From contig CAYGRM010000115.1 in the NCBI GenBank assembly GCA_964352225.1, positions 1 to 17,409 of the forward strand: a stretch of 17,409 nucleotides of DNA, read 5' to 3'. The DNA is from CAJQQY01 sp964352225. GTDB taxonomy: Bacteria > Bacteroidota > Bacteroidia > Chitinophagales > Saprospiraceae. The notes under the pieces were generated by a model. That model searched no databases and was not told where the DNA came from. It saw only the letters and a program-made list of their open reading frames with translations. Below, piece after piece: positions 14,818 to 17,409 of the stretch. Position 1 is the stretch's first letter. Each line of letters begins with the position of its first letter. Position numbers and translations under genes: made by a program.

Positions 14818-16014
14818 ATGAATAACTCTCAAAATAAAATTGGTTCCCTGCCTGTTGATTATGGGATTCATATCTTAAACCACTCCTCCGATAAAATCAT
14901 TGTCATTGATCACGATTATCGATTAAAATATTTTAACCCAACTGCTCAAAAATATTCATTTCTATTCGGTATTGATCAACTTGAATTGGGTATCAAAATG
15001 CTTCCATCAAGAGAAATAAAATTTTGGAAAAAAGCTTTTGATCAAGCACTAGCCGGAGAAGTTTTAGAATTCAAGAAAGTATATCTAATTAAAGATGAAA
15101 AATATACCGATCTGGTAAACATCTATCCCATTAAAAATTCGAAAGGAGAAGTTACGGAAATATCATTTCATGCAAAAAATTTTGAGGTAGGCTCATTTAT
15201 CCAAAAGGATCTTTTAGAACATGAAAATTTATTTCAGAGTCTTTTCGAGACCAGTCCTAATGGGGTAACTATCCGAAAATTTAAAACGCAGCAACTTCTA
15301 GGTTTTAACCTTAAAATATGCGAGCTGTTTGATTGTACTCCTGATGAATTTCGAACTTATGATCGCTCTAATTTTGTATTTTATGAAAATACAAATGAGA
15401 TAACCGAACAAATGAAATTGCTGGAGCAAGACAGAATCGAAAATTTTAAAATTGAAAAGCAATACAAGAAAAAAAATGGAGATGTTTTTTGGGGCGTAGC
15501 TACTCGCTCAATTTTCAAAATTGGAGATGAAACCTACCAGATTGGAATTTTAGAAGATATCAGTAAACAAAAACAATTTGAAACAAAACTTATTAAAAAT
15601 GAAGCAAAGGTAAAATCCATTTTTAATAGTACAACTGATAAAATATTTGCCGTAGATAAAAACTATAAACTGATTGACTCCAACCAAGCTGCCTTAAAAA
15701 TTCTTGCCAACTATAATTTGAACAAATCTCATCATGAAGTCCAACTTTCGGATTTCGATTTTTCAGGTGACAATCCATGGAAACCAAAATTAGACCGAGC
15801 ATTCAAGGGCGAAGAATTTAATTTTGAAGCACCTTATGTTGCTGATGGTCAAGATAAATTTGATCTGATCACACTTTCTCCTCTAAAAAATAATGATGGG
15901 AAAATCATCGGTGCAACTATTTACGGAAAAGAAATTACAGAAATTAAAAATATTCAAAAAGCACAAGAACAAAGGGAAGCAAGATTGCAGCTTGCGCCGC
16001 GACTACCTAAATAA
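14818..16014 (+). CDS. multi-PAS sensor protein, N-terminal part ending at an in-frame stop
   Basis: These are the first 398 codons of a cytosolic PAS-repeat sensor (no signal peptide or membrane span). PAS1 spans ~14-125 ('SSDKIIVIDHDYRLKYFNPT' ... 'NSKGEVTEISFHAKNF'). PAS2 spans ~137-252 ('LFQSLFETSPNGVTI' ... 'GILEDISKQKQFE'). PAS3 spans ~261-378 ('NSTTDKIFAVDKNYKLID' ... 'GKIIGATIYGKEITEI'). A coiled linker with 'QEQREARLQL' follows, then a TAA at 16012-16014. The frame stays open in the same phase to the window end and resumes immediately with another PAS domain, so this is the front of a much larger protein. PAS domains sense small molecules, redox state or light through bound cofactors; the ligand here is unknown. 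The preceding sigma-54 activator is the likely output partner if a kinase domain follows beyond the window. Confidence 0.85.
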   Translation: MNNSQNKIGSLPVDYGIHILNHSSDKIIVIDHDYRLKYFNPTAQKYSFLFGIDQLELGIKMLPSREIKFWKKAFDQALAGEVLEFKKVYLIKDEKYTDLVNIYPIKNSKGEVTEISFHAKNFEVGSFIQKDLLEHENLFQSLFETSPNGVTIRKFKTQQLLGFNLKICELFDCTPDEFRTYDRSNFVFYENTNEITEQMKLLEQDRIENFKIEKQYKKKNGDVFWGVATRSIFKIGDETYQIGILEDISKQKQFETKLIKNEAKVKSIFNSTTDKIFAVDKNYKLIDSNQAALKILANYNLNKSHHEVQLSDFDFSGDNPWKPKLDRAFKGEEFNFEAPYVADGQDKFDLITLSPLKNNDGKIIGATIYGKEITEIKNIQKAQEQREARLQLAPRLPK

Positions 16015-17409
16015 GGTTATTGGGAATTGGATGTAAAAACTAAAATGCTCAATTGGTCAAAAGGATCCTACAAAATATATGGATTCCCCGTTGGAGAAGA
16101 ATCTATCAGTTTGGAAAAATACTACAGCATGACCCATCCTGATGATCGAGAAACTTTTAAAACCGCACTCGAATTAGCCATCAAGGAAGGAAAACCATTT
16201 GGATTACATTGTAGAAAAATAAAACCCGATGGAAAACTTTTATATACTTTCGGACATTGCGAACCTTATGTAGAAAATGGAATTGTCACTAAAGTTTTTG
16301 GAGCAATTCAAGATATTTCCACCGAGGGTGAAATTAAAAATGAGTTAGTAAAAAATGAAGCAAAGGTTAGAGCGATATTAAATAGTACCAATGACAAAAT
16401 TTTCGCCATAGACCCTGATTATAAATTAATTGATTTCAATGAGCCTGCCGCCAAAACTTTACCTCTCTTATTTGAATTAGAAAAATTAGAAATAGGGGTC
16501 GAAATGTTGGCTCAATCCCCAAAAACTAGAAACATTTGGATTGGCCATTATAACCAAGCACTAGCGGGGGAAAGAGTTAATGTAGAAAAAAAATATACTC
16601 ATGATGGAGAAACTAAAACTGATATCGTCACCCTTTCCCCTATCCTAAATGATTCGGGAAAAGTTATCGGAGTAACTGTTTTTGGAAAAGAAATTACTGA
16701 CCTTCAAAACACCAAAAAGGCCTACAGAGATACCCAAATAAAATTGTTGGATGCTCAAAAACTAGGAAAAATTGGAAATTGGAAATATGATGTTCGAACC
16801 CAAAAAATCACTTGGTCAAATGCAACGCTACATCTTTTTGATTTCGATTTAAATGAACCTTCTCCTACTCTTAAAGAATTAATTGAGTTAATTCCTCCTG
16901 AGGAATTTACTGAGTTAACTGAAGCCGTTTATGCTTCATTAAAAAAAGGTATACCTTACGAAAGAGAATCTCGACTCAAAACCAAAACAGGTCGATACAT
17001 TTATACTATTGGAAAGGGAACGCCAACTTTAGATGAAAATAACAACCTAATTACATTCGAAGGCACCATCCAAGATATTACCGAATTAAAAGAAAAAGAG
17101 GAGAATATCCAAAATACAAAACAAAAATATCGAGATCTTTTTGAAGATGTTTACGATGCTATTGTCATTGTCAATAAAGAGGGTTACATGACAGATTGCA
17201 ACTCAGCAGCAGAGAGATTAATTGGTTACTCCAAGGAAGAACTAAGCAAAATGTTAATCAAGGATATCGTCCATCCTGACGATCAAGAAACGTCCGAAAA
17301 ATATTTAGAAAAACTAATTACTGAAGGATATTATAGTAATTATCAAGGACGAATAATTACTAAAAATGGACAAGTGAAGTATATCCAAGTTAACTCCAAC
17401 GCTATTTAT
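16015..17409 (+). CDS. continuation of the multi-PAS sensor after the in-frame stop (incomplete at window end)
   Basis: 465 codons remain open in the same phase as the preceding gene, with no stop through base 17409. PAS4 (about 16018-16330) opens with 'GYWELDVKTKMLNWS' and ends 'VFGAIQDIS'. PAS5 (about 16350-16700) has 'NSTNDKIFAIDPDYKLID' and 'GKVIGVTVFGKEITDL'. PAS6 (about 16763-17080) has 'GNWKYDVRTQKITWS' and 'EGTIQDITELK'. PAS7 (from about 17125) has 'DAIVIVNKEGYMTDCNSAAE' and is cut by the window. If translated separately, the first ATG is at 16045-16047 (a TTG at 16027 is also in frame), which would clip the start of PAS4. A histidine kinase domain would be expected beyond the edge, but is not seen. 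It is either the broken second half of one gene or a separately started gene. Confidence 0.8.

Overview
This 17.4 kb window comes from an AT-rich member of the Bacteroidota, most likely the Saprospirales lineage. Four things point there: a NusB about twice the usual bacterial length, a secreted protein with a C-terminal type IX secretion (T9SS) sorting domain, a secreted protease ending in a dockerin-like 'VNVFDLV' pair plus a terminal 'IKVGDVN' module, and intergenic regions without Shine-Dalgarno sites but with TTTG / TAnnTTTG-type promoter elements. The assignment is by recognition only.

Layout, left to right. A small conserved Bacteroidota protein (165-659, minus) is followed by a relic-bearing spacer, a 32-bp perfect palindromic terminator and nusB (1303-2238, minus). 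The next spacer holds what looks like a decayed cupin gene (2339-2527, minus). Two secreted proteins then face each other across a terminator: a 789-residue choice-of-anchor B beta-propeller protein with a T9SS tail (2644-5013, plus) and a lysyl-endopeptidase-like serine protease (5179-7125, minus). Next are a cytosolic double zinc-ribbon protein (7432-8373, plus) and, convergent with it, a large two-domain ClpA/ClpB-type AAA+ protein (8725-11970, minus). An N-truncated glycosyltransferase (12130-12729, minus) precedes a 640-bp AT-rich spacer with several dyads. The right end is a signalling locus: an NtrC-type sigma-54 activator (13371-14723, plus) and a multi-PAS sensor (14818 to the window end, plus), whose reading frame is cut by one in-frame TAA at 16012-16014.

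The most interesting object is the AAA+ protein. Its first ATPase module keeps Walker A but has lost the Walker B acidic pair. Its second module is intact. Its last ~300 residues resemble domains 1 and 2 of a class I peptide release factor, with no GGQ hydrolysis motif. That combination suggests a ribosome- or nascent-chain-linked unfoldase, which is an inference. The activator and PAS sensor probably form a two-component system; no kinase domain is reached before the window ends, so this rests on gene order and domain type. The remaining genes look like independent units, since most have their own terminators and opposing orientations. No tRNA, rRNA, CRISPR array or insertion sequence was seen.
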